NCBI RefSeq assembly: GCF_035222485.1
Contig: NC_085923.1
Coordinates: 186,001-250,000, forward strand
From: Podospora pseudoanserina
Lineage: Eukaryota > Ascomycota > Sordariomycetes > Sordariales > Podosporaceae
Length of the DNA stretch: 64,000 nt
Direction: 5' to 3'
Positions 34,277-45,650 of this stretch are shown here, in pieces. Position 1 is the first letter of the stretch, and each line of letters starts with the position of its first letter. The position numbers and the translations under genes were made by a program. The notes beneath the pieces were generated by a model. The model was not told the DNA's origin. It worked only from the letters and a program-made list of their open reading frames with translations, and searched no databases.

Positions 34277-35573
34277 CGTAAAATCATCACCTGATTGCTA
34301 TTGAGCTTGGTGTCTGAAGGTTGACGCTATAGCGGACGTTCTGGATTTGAGAATTTGGTGTAGTTGAGATGATGAGCTGGATTCTCGAGATGGTGGCAGT
34401 TGGGATGAGCATGGTGCTTCCGGCCATGGCCCCGACCTAGAACAACATCAGCCAACACACTCTCCCCAGACCATCGCCCCTTACCTCTCTCCACACCACT
34501 CTAACCATCACACCCACGACAATACACACACACTGCCACACACAAAACGCGCACAACTGGTCCTTTATTGAACACACAGACTACCTATCAACCACCCCAA
34601 CCCGCCCCTGTCATCTCCTTGCCTGCCTTCTTCCTCTTCGCCAATCCCCCCTTTTTTTCGCCCCTCCTCCCTGCTTTTTTTAGTGTATCTTTGGTGCCAC
34701 TTCCTGTCTTCGCCCTGTCGCCCGGCCTACTGTAGGTCTAAGAAAGAAAGAGAGTTTCCCTTTTGTTGCCAAAGTGAACCCACGCTCTCTTTTTTTCCCT
34801 TCTTTTGTCTTGCCCAAAAAAGCGTTTCTTTTCCGTTCATATCGCTCGCGCCTCGCAGGTCCATCAACAACTTCAAAAAAGAAAAAAACCACACGTACGT
34901 GGTTTTATCTTTTTTTTTCTGTGTAAAAAAAAGAGGGGGTATCTCTGAGTTTTGGTGTATTTTCCGATTTTGTCCAAAGGGTGTGTTTCTGTTTAAAAAA
35001 AAAAAGGGTGACGGAAGGTTGGGGGTATGATTGAGTAAAACCAAAAAAGGACTTTGCCCGAGAAGCAGAAAAAAAAAGATGATCAAAACGAAAGAAAGCC
35101 CTGTTGACAAGAAAGAATGCAAGCCGCAAACAATAACGACAGCAAGAACTGAAGGTTGAGGGTGCTGGCAATGTGTATTCTCCTGCTTGCGAAAAGAAGC
35201 CGACATAAACATCGCACCTTCGTCCATTCTTGATCTCTTTTCCCTCAACCTCCACCCTTCCCCATCTGTATCGTCTTGGTGGCCGATATGTTGTTGGTCC
35301 GGTTAAAAGCAGAAACTAAAGCGTTGTTGATGTTGTGTAGGTTTCCCAAAAAGTTTTGTCGTAGAGCCAGAAGAACCGTTGAACGCCGGGAGGGAGAGAG
35401 AAAAAACAAAACCCAAAGTCGTGTCGTAACCTTTCCCATGTCGTTCATAATCTATGCGATGCGCGGGGGGAAAGATCATCGGAGCGTAAACGCCATGCAA
35501 CAGTCGTCAAAAATCGAAACTTCGATCGAATTTCCCCAGCATTCAGCCCACTCTCATGGGAGGAGCCGCCCGC
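34277..35573. other. tRNA upstream region and Gis2 3' flank
   Basis: No protein-coding gene is recognised. The part from 34620 to 35100 is rich in T and A homopolymers on the plus strand and likely belongs to a long 3' UTR of the Gis2-like gene or to non-coding DNA. Confidence 0.5.
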
Positions 35574-36439
35574 TTAAGCAAGGGGGGCACCGGGAGCAGG
35601 AGCCTGTGCAACCTGGGGGTTTCCAAGGTCAACCTCAGGGGCGTCGGCACCGTTAGCACCGTTGCGCTTGGGGCAGTCCCGGGAAATGTGGCCAGCCTCA
35701 CCGCACTGGTAGCAGGTCTTGCCAGCTGTATTGAGGGGACCGCCGTTGGGAGCGGTGCAGTCGCGCGAGATGTGGCCGAGCTTGCCGCAGGCGTAGCACT
35801 TCATAGCCTGAGCCTGGCAGTCGCGAGCGTAGTGGTTGGGGCCACCGCACTTGTAGCAGGTGGCGTGGCGGGCGCCGCCGGGGTGGAAGCCGCCACGGGC
35901 AGGACCGAAGCCACCACGGCCGGGCATGGGGCCGGGGGCCATGCCGCCCTGAGCGCTAGGGCAGTTGCGCTGAAATCCGCGTCAGTCCCGCTGTCTCCCT
36001 CTCTAGACAAAATCATTCCGTCGACTTACGGCAATGTGGTTGGGCTGTCCGCAGGTGTAGCAGCGGTTGTGAGGACCGCCAGGGCCGCCGTTCAGGCGCA
36101 TGGTAGGGCACTCAGCCTGGACGTGGCCAACACCCTGGCAGTGGTAGCACTGCTTGGACTTGGTGGTGCGGGGCAGGGGGCACTCGTTCGACTCGTGGTC
36201 TGTTGGGATGCTGCGTTAGAATTGCCGGTCGAGAAAAGGCTGAGGGAGTACAAGATGCTTACTGGGCTGCTTGCCTGTGAGAGGTGTTAGTAGCCGCCAA
36301 GAACCAATCACGCAGAGGAGGGAGGCACATTACAGTTGTAGCAGAGACGGGCGGGAGCTGGGCAGCCATCGGCCTGGTGACCCAACTCGCCACACTTGTA
36401 GCACGCGCGCTTGTGAGCCGAAGACATGTTTCCGAACAT
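35574..36439 (-). CDS. GIS2: CCHC zinc-knuckle protein, Gis2/Byr3/CNBP type
   Basis: Four exons, 36439-36334, 36274-36263, 36199-36030 and 35969-35574, 227 residues. The second exon is only 12 nt and supplies most of the KQPN stretch in the second knuckle (CYNC-KQPNHESNEC), flanked by CACAG and GTAAGC. Seven CX2CX4HX4C zinc knuckles are visible (CYKCGELGHQADGC, CYNC..., CYHCQGVGHVQAEC, CYTCGQPNHIARNC, CYKCGGPNHYARDC, CYACGKLGHISRDC, CYQCGEAGHISRDC). An RG-rich linker lies between knuckles 4 and 5. The family binds single-stranded RNA, associates with ribosomes and controls translation of specific mRNAs. The first intron starts with GTAATG, a weak donor. A second in-frame ATG 12 bases into the frame (MSSAHKRACYKC) may be the real start, as most relatives begin that way. 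Confidence 0.93.
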
Positions 36440-39043
36440 AGGTGAGCTAGGGAGTGGAATTCCGTTAGTTTGAGGTGTCTGGCTTGGTGTTGGTTGGTTG
36501 AGTCCGAAAAGTGTTGCTAGAACTGCCATGCTGGGCGACACGTTTGCAGACAAGGACGACTCGACGAGTAGGTATAGATTTCGGCAGCCGGTGATCGAAT
36601 GACAAACGATGAAGAACCCTCCTATAGACTCCCAGACAAACAACCGTTGACGATCCCCACATGCGGCGTTTTAACCTCTCGACTGCTCCATGAAACGGTT
36701 TTTTTTTTGGGGAGGGATGTGGCTGGCTGGACTCGGTGGGTGAATTATTGCGCGCAATTCTCGCCAGTTTGGGATGTTCGTTGGCGCTGGCAGCAGACGA
36801 ACCATCAGGTCGGAAGCCGGAAGCCGGGAGCCAAGACTGAGGGCGGGAAAGAGGCGTGGGGAGGAGTTGTCGTCGTGGTTGTTGCTCAAAATGTGTGTGC
36901 TTTGTCGTTGTTGCTGCCTCGTCGATGTGATGTGCCCCTCCACCTCCCTCCCCAAGCCATATAGGGTTTGCTCCATCAACAAAGTTGCGCCAGCCAGACC
37001 TGCTCCATGTAATGTCCAAGCCTTCCAACGGTTGCTCAACCCGAGCCGGAGGTTATTTCCCTCATTGTCGATGAAGAGAGCCGAGTGTCCAGTCGCAAAC
37101 GTGTCGGTCGAAAATCATAGAGAGATGCAACGGGGGGCAGAAGGCGGTGCGCCACACAAAAGACTCACCTGTGAAGAAAATATCAAAATAAAAAACCGGC
37201 AGTTTTTCCTTTCCTTTCCTTCTGTTCCTTCGCAAAAAGTTCTCCAAACCTCAATCTTCCTTCTTTCCGTCAGCGTCCAACGTCCTCTCCAACAACTCCA
37301 GAAAAAGTAATGACCTGTGGCTTCCTAAAGGGTGTGCTGAAAGGGAAGAGGAGAGAAGGTGGCGGAAGAGGCGGAAACAAGGAGGGATATGGGAACCCCA
37401 AGTCAGGAAGGAAGGGATAGCGCCAGTTCGCAGGCCAGAGCTAGCTAGGCTGTGGGAGGGGTTGATGCAGGAAGTCAGCACGTCAGCCGAGGTACGTGAC
37501 CGGTACCTATTTTCTCCCCTCTGTCTGCTGCAGAATCAAGTACCCTGATGTTCCCTCTCTACCTCATCGCTCTCTCTGCTTCAGCAGCAACTGAATTTCA
37601 GCGACAAGGCACGCTAAAAAATCTCTTGGGGCTTGGCAATGCTGCTTCACGGCGGCTCGTGACTGGGCGCCGCCGCTGACTCGTGCCCACAGCTGGTTGC
37701 GGCAACTTCACGGCGACCGGTGACACTGGAGCATCACCTCGATGCAATCCAGTTGTCTATTCGCCTGCCGTCTTTGTCCCTTTTTTGCCCTGTCTTATGT
37801 CTTGCCCTAGCTGTTCGATGGAACTGTCTCACTTCGGCAGTCTCTCGCCCTGTGGCCAAACGGCCATTGCCCCAAACGCCACATCTGATAATCTGAGGCT
37901 CTCGCGGGGCATCCCCGGCGACACGGCTGCAGCTGACAATTGCAACGGTAACTCACCTCGGTTTACTTTCGGCGCTAGAGCTTTTATATCGCGCGCTTTC
38001 ACACGGCTGTGCCGGTCGACTGCTGAGAGCCTGACTGAGAGCGGGAGGAGGGACGAAAGCACTAAAGCAACATGAGTTTCCATTCCCCTCTTCCGCCGTC
38101 TCCTGCTGAAAGGCTGGAACCTCCCAACCTTGCTCCCATCCCACTGCGGGGCTTTTTGTTTGCCATGCTCATCTCGATCTGCACCTCGCCTCTTGACAGT
38201 GTGAGGCTTCTCTTGGAGAACTAATAAATGGTTACACTATATATCTGCATATATATGTCGAGACATACATATATGGCAGCCCGCTTCAGTCATCAAACAT
38301 GCTGTTGGTGATGATGATGATGATGATGATAATGTTGGCAGTCGGGTGTCCTGAACAAAACAAAAAAAAAAAAAAAAACCCCGCCTTAAGCGTGACGGAC
38401 CCCTGTCTGCCTTCGATATCCCCCCCTCTCTCGACCCAATCATGCCCAACCGGAGCTGCTCTCGGGACACTGTGATTGATGCAACGGCAAGAGAGAGACA
38501 GGAACTGTGTGGTTGACCGCATGTGCAATGCCGGCTGGCACCCCTCCAATGGGCAATAAAAGGAGGTGTAGAGTCCGGAAGACCCAAAGAGGGTTGGCCC
38601 TTGCTCTCAGTCCGCAAAGGGTTGTCCCGAGCTTGACCCCGACAATATGGAAACTGCTCCAGATATAGAACCCTCGCAAGGTTACTGTGCATCACAAATG
38701 AGCGGCCTGCAGACGGGAATACTACTCGGACAGTTTGAGAATCCCGACAACACCTTACAGCGGGAGGAGGGTAGGGGTGGATGACGAACAGGTGTTGGTC
38801 TGTGCCTTTCACAGTATCCGTTTGGTCTTGACACTATATGTCTGGAGCTCCGAGCTTGAGGAGTTCACTCATTGAAGTCGAACAGATGTGGGATATCACG
38901 AGCTGCTGACTACCTACGCCGTTTCATACCCGACAGAACCTCACTTCATGGCGGCGGTAGAGCTCTCTCGAGTGAGATGCTGACAATTATCAACCTGGTT
39001 CGAAACCCTTGACCTTGATTATTACGCACCATCTTTCTCAGCC
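36440..39043. other. Gene-poor interval upstream of Gis2
   Basis: Contains the Gis2 promoter. Further on it is non-coding as far as can be seen, with a TATA-rich near-palindrome around 38240-38270 and a GAT microsatellite at about 38308-38335. No RNA gene or mobile element is recognised. Confidence 0.5.
38308..38335. repeat. GAT microsatellite, non-coding
   Basis: A (GAT)n run of about eight units, followed 30 bases later by an A homopolymer. It lies in a stretch with no recognised gene. Confidence 0.75.
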
Positions 39044-40590
39044 CTACACCCAAACCGCCGGCCGCTGCTGCTGCAACCTTTCCCTCTCCGCCGGATGCAG
39101 ACCAGCCGCATTTTCCTCACTCCCCAACGGCGGCGGCACCATCGACCTCGGCCTCGCCTCCACCACATAACTAACCCCATCATCAGAAGCATACGACGGT
39201 GGCCTCCTCACCCCCCCGGTGCCCCTCGAGCTCGGATCAGAAGAGACACCGCTGTCCAACGTCTCCTCACTTGTATTCCCACCCTCGGCACCCCCCGGCC
39301 CAGCAGCAGCCTGGTTCCTAGCCCAGTAAAACCTATCCGGATCAACTCTCTGTCGTAACAAACATTAGCCTTTCATCCACGAAGCTCACTTTTGCTTTCA
39401 GAGAACAGAACATACCACACTCTCCCTCCAAAGTCCATACGCGGGGGGGCCCAACTTTGTCGCCTCGCTCTCGATCCCCACCGCCTCCTCGTCCCTCGCG
39501 AGCACAACCCTGATGGGCTCCCGTGGGATGGCGTACCCGCTCCCTGGGGCGATTTGCTGGATCATCTCTGGCCTTACCACCCCGCCTTCCCTGGAGGAGG
39601 AGTTACTACTTTGCAGTGTCCCGTTCCGTGACTTGATCACCAGCATGCAGAGCTTGATGAGGCTGTGGCAGAAGAAGATGGTGATGAACAAGATGATGAG
39701 AATGAGCAAGATGGTGAACTCGGACGAGGTGATGTTTTTGGTGAGGGTCAGGGAGAGGTCTAGTAGGGTGGCTGTTAGCACAAAGAAAGAGGGAATACGG
39801 CGTGGGTAAACTTACACACAGTCAAGATGAGTATCAGAAACAAACCCGACACAAAACATCGCAGGATCTGCGTGCGGATGCGCCGGGACTTGATCCAGGG
39901 GAAGCAAAAGAGGAAGTTCTTGGGGGGTTTCCTCCTGCTGCCGCCGCCTGTTCGACTGCCGCTACTGGTTGAACTCCCCTGTTCTGTTCTCCGTCGTCGA
40001 GTTTCTCTATCTCTCCTCCGCCGCCTCCTCTCTTCTCTCGTCTCCCCGCCTTCCCGTCTCGACCCCCCGCTCCCCTCCCTCCTATGCCTCCCAGACCCCT
40101 CACTGGCCTCCCTCCTATGCCTCCTGGACCGATTGCTCCCCCTCGCCACCGCCCTCTCCGGCTCAGCCACCTCCTCCTGCCCAGCCGTCGTCGTCCCAGG
40201 CCTAGTTGGCGGCCCGTTGCTCCCCCCAGTCCATACCCTCTCCAGCCCAGGCAAGTGCAACCTCGTGCTCGGCAGCGCCTGCTCCCTGATCCTGAAGGCC
40301 GGGCTCTTTGGGCTCTCCACCGTCGCTTCCTGCCCGTTGATCACCGTGGGCGGTGCACCTCTCAACCCAGCACCAGAGTAGTTGCTGCTTGGGGGGCGCA
40401 AACCAAAGAATGAGGGGCGGGGGAACCGGGCGAGGAAGGACAACCGCTGGGGTTGTTGGGGCTGGGGGTGGTGTTGGCCGGATTCGGGATCGGAGTGGGG
40501 GAGAAACGGGGGATAAGGGACGTGTTCGTCGTTTGTTGTGCGGGGGTCGTAGGATTGGTAGATTGGGTAGGAGAGGCCGTAGGGGAGGGG

Positions 40591-40670
<80 letters not shown>

Positions 40671-40885
40671 GGTGTAGGGGTTGTAATTTTCCACTGTTGC
40701 TGGGTGGGGCCTGGTGGAGGACGGAGGGAGGAGTTGCAGGCTGAGGTTCGGGGAACGACGGGGGCGGTGCGGATGGTGACTGTGTTGGTGGTGGTGTTGT
40801 CGGTTATGGTGTCGTTGGTGTCATTGGTGTTGTTGTTGTTGTTGGTCCGGGAGGAGGACCCGGTGAAGAAGTTGAAGCGGTCCAT
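39044..40885 (-). CDS. Polyglutamine two-span membrane protein, 5' frame unresolved
   Basis: The 3' part is clear. Exons end at 39816 and continue as 39771-39416 and 39349-39044, with GTAAGT...CAG and GTATGT...CAG introns. They encode a basic Arg/Ser-rich region (SRRHRREASEGSGRHRREGS), one hydrophobic stretch (CFVSGLFLILILTV), a second one (FTILLILIILFITIFFCHSL) and a soluble tail. Upstream, the same frame runs through 27 CAA codons (polyglutamine), flanked by QPLH and PLPYGLSYPIYQSYDPRT. The only well-placed start (CACCATGGACC at 40885) is in another frame, and the glutamine frame meets a stop before any ATG. No canonical intron joins them. Either a small indel or a non-standard splice is present, so the N-terminus is uncertain. 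No known domain. Confidence 0.55.
40591..40671. repeat. TTG/CAA trinucleotide repeat, 27 units
   Basis: An uninterrupted (TTG)27 run on the plus strand, read as (CAA)27 on the coding strand of the polyglutamine membrane protein. It is the longest pure microsatellite in the window and is likely to be length-variable between isolates. Confidence 0.95.
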
Positions 40886-43182
40886 GGTGAAGGGAAAGTT
40901 CAGTGTCCTTGTGTATCAGGTGGGTGAGTGTTGTCTTGATGTGAGTTTTTATCCGGCGAGCATGCTGTCTCCTCTGTGTGCCTCAGATGAGTCGTTTTCA
41001 GACCGATGTAAAGATGTCAGGTAGGTTTGACTTGAAAGTATGAGTCCAACAGTTGCGCGTCCCAGTCTGTCAACCTCAGTGGTCAACGATTGTTGATGTT
41101 GATATTGACGTCGCACAACCTAAGCTCCCCCCGTCTGTTCCCGCTCGATCGTCCCCACGCGCGGTGATAGGTCGCCAGGCCCTGCAGGTCGCCGTGCGCT
41201 TGTTTTTGAAGGGTTTGCGAACTGTGCTGCCCCTTAAAAATAATGCGCCTCGCGTACCTCCCCTCAACGGCGGGCGCTGATATTCGGGATATAAAAACGG
41301 TTGGCGAAAACGAAAAAGGGAAGGGCGTGCCAAAAGAAGAACAGTTGTTTTCGTCGGTCGGAATATTGAAATCAAGAGAGAAAGAGAGAGAGAGAGAGGA
41401 TATCAAGGTATCATAAAGGCCCGGCCCGCTGCTTGAACTGAAGTGATGGTGGTGCTGAAGAAAAAAGTTGCCGAGTGTGTCGTAGCAAATGACCGTCGTC
41501 CAATAAATTATCAGCTCCCAGAGCGATGCGAATGTAAGGGAAAAAGAAAAACAAACACCGTCAAGGCAACAGGAAGAACAGAAACAACCAAAAGCCGACC
41601 TCAGGACAGAAAGGTCATATCAAGAGAATTAAAACAGAGGGAAGAAAAGAATGCCTGCACGGCAGGATTTAGACTGTGGTGGTGGTGAGGTGGAAATGTG
41701 TGTCGATAGGTCTAGAGGCACCCTCCCCTGTTTTGTTTCGTTGTTTCGTCGTATGCAAGTGGATTCGTCCCAAGCCACCGCAAAGACGCTTCGTCGACCG
41801 ACAGGCAATTCTTGACGGACGGAATGGGACCTGCACCATTCACCATTCGACAAGAATTGACGATGTTGCAGCCCTGAGGAAGGGGGGAGGGGCTTGATTG
41901 GATGGAGGGTGAGAGGGGGACGTGACCAGATATGCAGGGGTCAGCCTGCGCTTGGCTTCACTTGCACGGACACGAGGTGAGCCACCAGTGAACCTGAGGA
42001 GGTGAAGGGATCTACGTTGACGCAAGATTGAGAGCTTCTTCGGGCCCCTGCCTCGAGATCACCACGGGATGAACGACGAGGACCCCATCCACAAGGAGGC
42101 TCGTGCAGCATCTCGAAACTCTCTTCCCGGGACGGTTATCCCTACGGTTCCTATCGACGTACAGGAAGCAAGGCACCCTGTTCACTTCTCCTGCATCTGC
42201 TGTGCTGCCGTGGACACCCCAACTGCGAATACCTTCAGAACGGCAGGGTGCCTTGCATCGTCGGGCGTCGGCAGGAGCCTTCATGACATCCAGTCGTCTT
42301 GCTCTTCAAACTCGACGACAAAAGGGGAAATCCCAATGATTGGCTGCGAGTGATTCCAGTGCAACGTCGGCTTGGCGCATGAGCGGACCACAGTCACAGG
42401 CGTGTTTCAGATCTCCCCAGGTCTTGTTGGAGTTTCTGGGGAATGGCTGTCAGAGAGGTTCAAGATTCAAGAAAAAAAGAATAAGAAGACAGGATGGTCG
42501 CAAGTGGATTTTTGGGCATCAAGAAAACTCCTGGAATACATCATGGTCAGCCAGCAACGACGGTGAGTCAATCGAATCATTGATGGTCAAACTTGAGCCC
42601 AGACTTCTTCTCGATTGATGGCCGGACAGAGCCATTCAATAATATCTGACAGAATGCCCCGTCTCATGTAGAAGCTGTGACTGATGCCGCAACCCAATGT
42701 CAGGCATCAAAAGTGTCTGCTGCGCATTGAGTTGCTGATCGCTTGTGCTTTGGCTGTCTTTATCTTCGAGATCTGTGCCCTCGTCCTGAAATGTTTCCTG
42801 GCGCGCGCCTGTATGCATCCTGTAGGTGTGGTGTATATCCTTTCGAATTTTTATTCGTACAAGGCTGGGTATCAAGCTCGCTTTACTTTTATCCTTTCTA
42901 TCACTGCTCCTGTGCTCAGCCTTTCGCCGGTATCATTGAAGCGCCTGGGCATACTTCCTTTCCAAATATGCAGTCCTGCCGTGCCGGAGCAGGCTGTAGC
43001 CTAAAGGTAATCTTTTCTCGTCGCACAACAGCCAAATCGACCCCCTATTCTTAAAATAGGGGCATCGCCTCAGGCAGACTGCAGCGAGGCGATTAGACGG
43101 CCATTGTGGTTCGAACATGAGCAACTTCGCACTGAGCTAGACAATTCCTTCGACTCGAGAGGCATCGTCGCAACCCGCAGCC
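40886..43182. other. Intergenic, no gene recognised
   Basis: Includes the promoter of the polyglutamine protein gene, with GA-rich runs near 41381-41400. Short open frames here lack domains, and the 2.3-kb stretch seems non-coding. Confidence 0.5.
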
Positions 43183-44420
43183 TCACTTGAGCTCACCCAA
43201 CAACATGTTCCGGTCTGATGACGCAGAGAGGACTAGACAAAAGTTAGCAACACGTCCAGCACCAGGCAAAAGTCAACGACACATACTGAGAGGTTCCGCC
43301 CCCGGTGCAAAGTCAACCGAGTTGACTGTCCCCTTATGGCCGGGAAGCTTGTACAGCAACCTTCCTGTACCCGCCTCCCAAACCACAGCCGTTCCATCAC
43401 CAGCACCCACCGCGATCTTCTTGCCGTCCGAGTCCCAGCTTCCCTTGATCAAGTTCTTCTCCATGCCCAGCGGTGCGCCGTCAAATGTCCGAATGTGTCG
43501 CTCGGCAGGGGCGAAAGGCCTAATGTCCCACGTCCTGGCGGTCGAGTCCATCGCATACGACAATAATTGCTGCCCGTCCGGCGATACCCTCAACGTCGTG
43601 ATCGTGTCCTGATGACCCAGCATTGTGTGTACCACAGCCTTTTTCCTGACATCCCACACCTTGATATCATTGTCGATGCCACCCGAATAGATCTCATTGC
43701 CAGCCTCCGAGATAGCAACCGCCGTGATGGGGAAATCCGTTTCAATGTAATCCGCCGCGTGCTTCGTCCTTGGATCCCAAATACCAATTGTGCCGTCGTT
43801 GCTGCCGCTGATGAGCATCTCCTCGCCACGCTTGCTCAGGTCTAGCGATGTGACGCCTTCTTCGTGTCCGACGTAGCGTCTTATCCTTGTGCCTGATGTG
43901 AGGTCCCAACTAGCGAGGTGCATATCGGCAGAGGCGGTGAAGAGGATTTCCGAATCGCGGGACCATTGCAGGTCAAGAACGGCGCCCTTGTGGCCGGAGA
44001 GAACGCCGTAGTTTTCGCAGTCGCCGTAGGTTCGCCAAAGCACTGGACTGGGTGTCAGTAGGTTTTCCGACCTGACCATCAAGTTTGTTTACGTACAAAC
44101 TGTCCTGTCCATTGACCCAGAGGCTATTAAGTTTCCTGTGGGATCGAATCTTGCCGCAAAGATCTCGCCGCTGTGTCCTGACAGCTCCATTACCGGAGCC
44201 TGCAAGGAGCTCGTTCGTGGAACCTGCATCGCGCATGTTAACAGACATGATAAGACTTGTTTCCAAAACTCCAAAGACATACCGACGACTGAATTAGGGC
44301 ACCAGAGCTTCCACCAACAGGGCCAGAGCGGGTAGCGAGGGCGCGACTAGAGCCCACATTCTGCCGCTTGACCACGAGCTGCTGGTCGTCGCCTGGGAAC
44401 GGTCTCTTTTCAGAAGACAT
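43183..44420 (-). CDS. SNRNP40: U5 snRNP 40-kDa WD40 protein (SNRNP40)
   Basis: Four exons, 44420-44283, 44223-44097, 44042-43287 and 43232-43183, giving 356 residues against 357 in the human protein. The N-terminus (MSSEKRPFPGDDQQLVVKRQ) is followed by seven WD40 blades with strong motifs: MELSGHSGEIFAARFDPTGN, GSMDRTVLLWRTYGDC, VLSGHKGAVLDLQWSRDSE, and the closing blade LILSASSDRNMLLGELK. The protein belongs to the U5 snRNP, where it contacts PRP8 in the spliceosome. The last exon of 50 nt ends the final blade, and all junctions restore family sequence. It is transcribed divergently from the BET3 gene with about 450 bases in between. Confidence 0.93.
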
Positions 44421-44872
44421 GATTGATGATATTCAAAGATCCAATGTGTCTGTTGAATCAATTGATGTCGTGATGTTGTGATGCCGTGATGCAATGGTAG
44501 GATTGAGTCTTGAACAAGATGGGTCTCTTGGCGAGGCTGCGTTGTTTGACTTTCAAGTCCCAAATCCAATTGATGATGATGCGCCAGTGCTGGAGGACGC
44601 GCCTGATGGATTTTAGATTCCCCGCTTCCCGCCCAAGGCACATGAGCACTGACCTGGGGTCCCTGCACTTTAGGGGAGTAGTGGGGCTTTGTCCCCCGAC
44701 ATGCGGCCTGTAAGGTGAGCACCCTTGTAGCTACCGCCAGGAACATTACCGCCCTCTCCGAACAAACACCATTCTGGGTGCCTCCGATAGTTATACGCAA
44801 CACCGCTCTTCGCCGCTTCTTCGGTTCAATCTTAGGTTATCTCCCAGGCATTCTCTCGACCCTCTTCCGCCA

Positions 44873-45650
44873 TGGCGGCTAACAAGGCGTCCCGATTGGG
44901 GGAAGAGTACGCTGCGCATCCCTCCTCTGTTTACTTCATTGCCATCTCTGCTAACACTGCTTCTCTGACAGGATCTGGAAGTAAGGGCCTCCCACACGCC
45001 CTCAGCTAGAACTCAACCATCGCTAATGCTGCCCGCCGCTGAAGGACACGGATAGACAAGGTCAACGCCGAGCTGGTTGTCCTCACATACGGCACCATCG
45101 TTGCGCAGCTGTGTAAGGACTTTGACAGCGACTATGTCGAGGTCAACAAGCAACTCGATAAGATGGGGTACAACATCGGTCTGCGCCTAATCGAGGATTA
45201 CCTTGCGAAATCCAACACTGTACGCCGATGTTCGAACTTTAAGGAAACAGCCGAGATGATCGCGAAGGTGGGCAGTTTGGCATGTTGGGCCGGTGTTTGC
45301 GCGTGGACGTATGTGTGTCTGACAGATGTGCTCTTCAGGTTGGGTTTAAGATATTCCTCAACATCACGCCAACGATAGCGAATTGGACCAACGACGGCAA
45401 GCAGTTCTCCCTGATCTTCGATGAGAACCCCTTTGCCGACTTTGTGGAACTACCCGACGACGGCCGGGCCCAAGACGAGCTGTGGTATTCGAATATCCTG
45501 TGCGGCGTGTTGAGGGGAGCGTTGGAGATGGTACAGATGCAGGTGGAGGCCCATTTCATCAGCGACGTGCTCAGGGGTAACGATACGACCGAGATGCGCA
45601 TCACGCTGATACGATATATCGATGACGAGTTGCCACCAGAGGACGACTAG
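44873..45650 (+). CDS. BET3: TRAPP subunit Bet3 (TRAPPC3)
   Basis: Four exons, 44873-44907, 44972-44980, 45045-45267 and 45339-45650, giving 192 residues. The second exon is a 9-nt micro-exon (GATCTGGAA) that completes the GEEIWKTRIDKVNAEL stretch. The core is highly conserved: LTYGTIVAQLCKDF, VNKQLDKMGYNIGLRLIEDY, then NFKETAEMIAKVGFKIFLNI, NILCGVLRGALEMVQMQVEA and the acidic C-terminus IDDELPPEDD. Bet3 is a core subunit of TRAPP complexes, which act as a GEF for Ypt1 in ER-to-Golgi traffic. The Cys in the QLC motif, which is palmitoylated in human Bet3, is conserved. Length matches the family. Confidence 0.95.

Noticed and set aside
35556-36290. A 244-codon plus-strand frame over the zinc-knuckle gene
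   Set aside because: Antisense of the Gis2 exons; the CCHC knuckles on the minus strand are decisive. A retroelement Gag origin of the knuckles was also considered and dropped, because the seven-knuckle, spliced, RG-linker layout is that of Gis2/CNBP.
38240-38275. TATA-rich near-palindrome as a regulatory or transposon end
   Set aside because: It is short, low in complexity and without a partner repeat or neighbouring gene start.
40353-41024. Plus-strand frame with a long poly-valine run
   Set aside because: Produced by reading the TTG/CAA microsatellite on the wrong strand.
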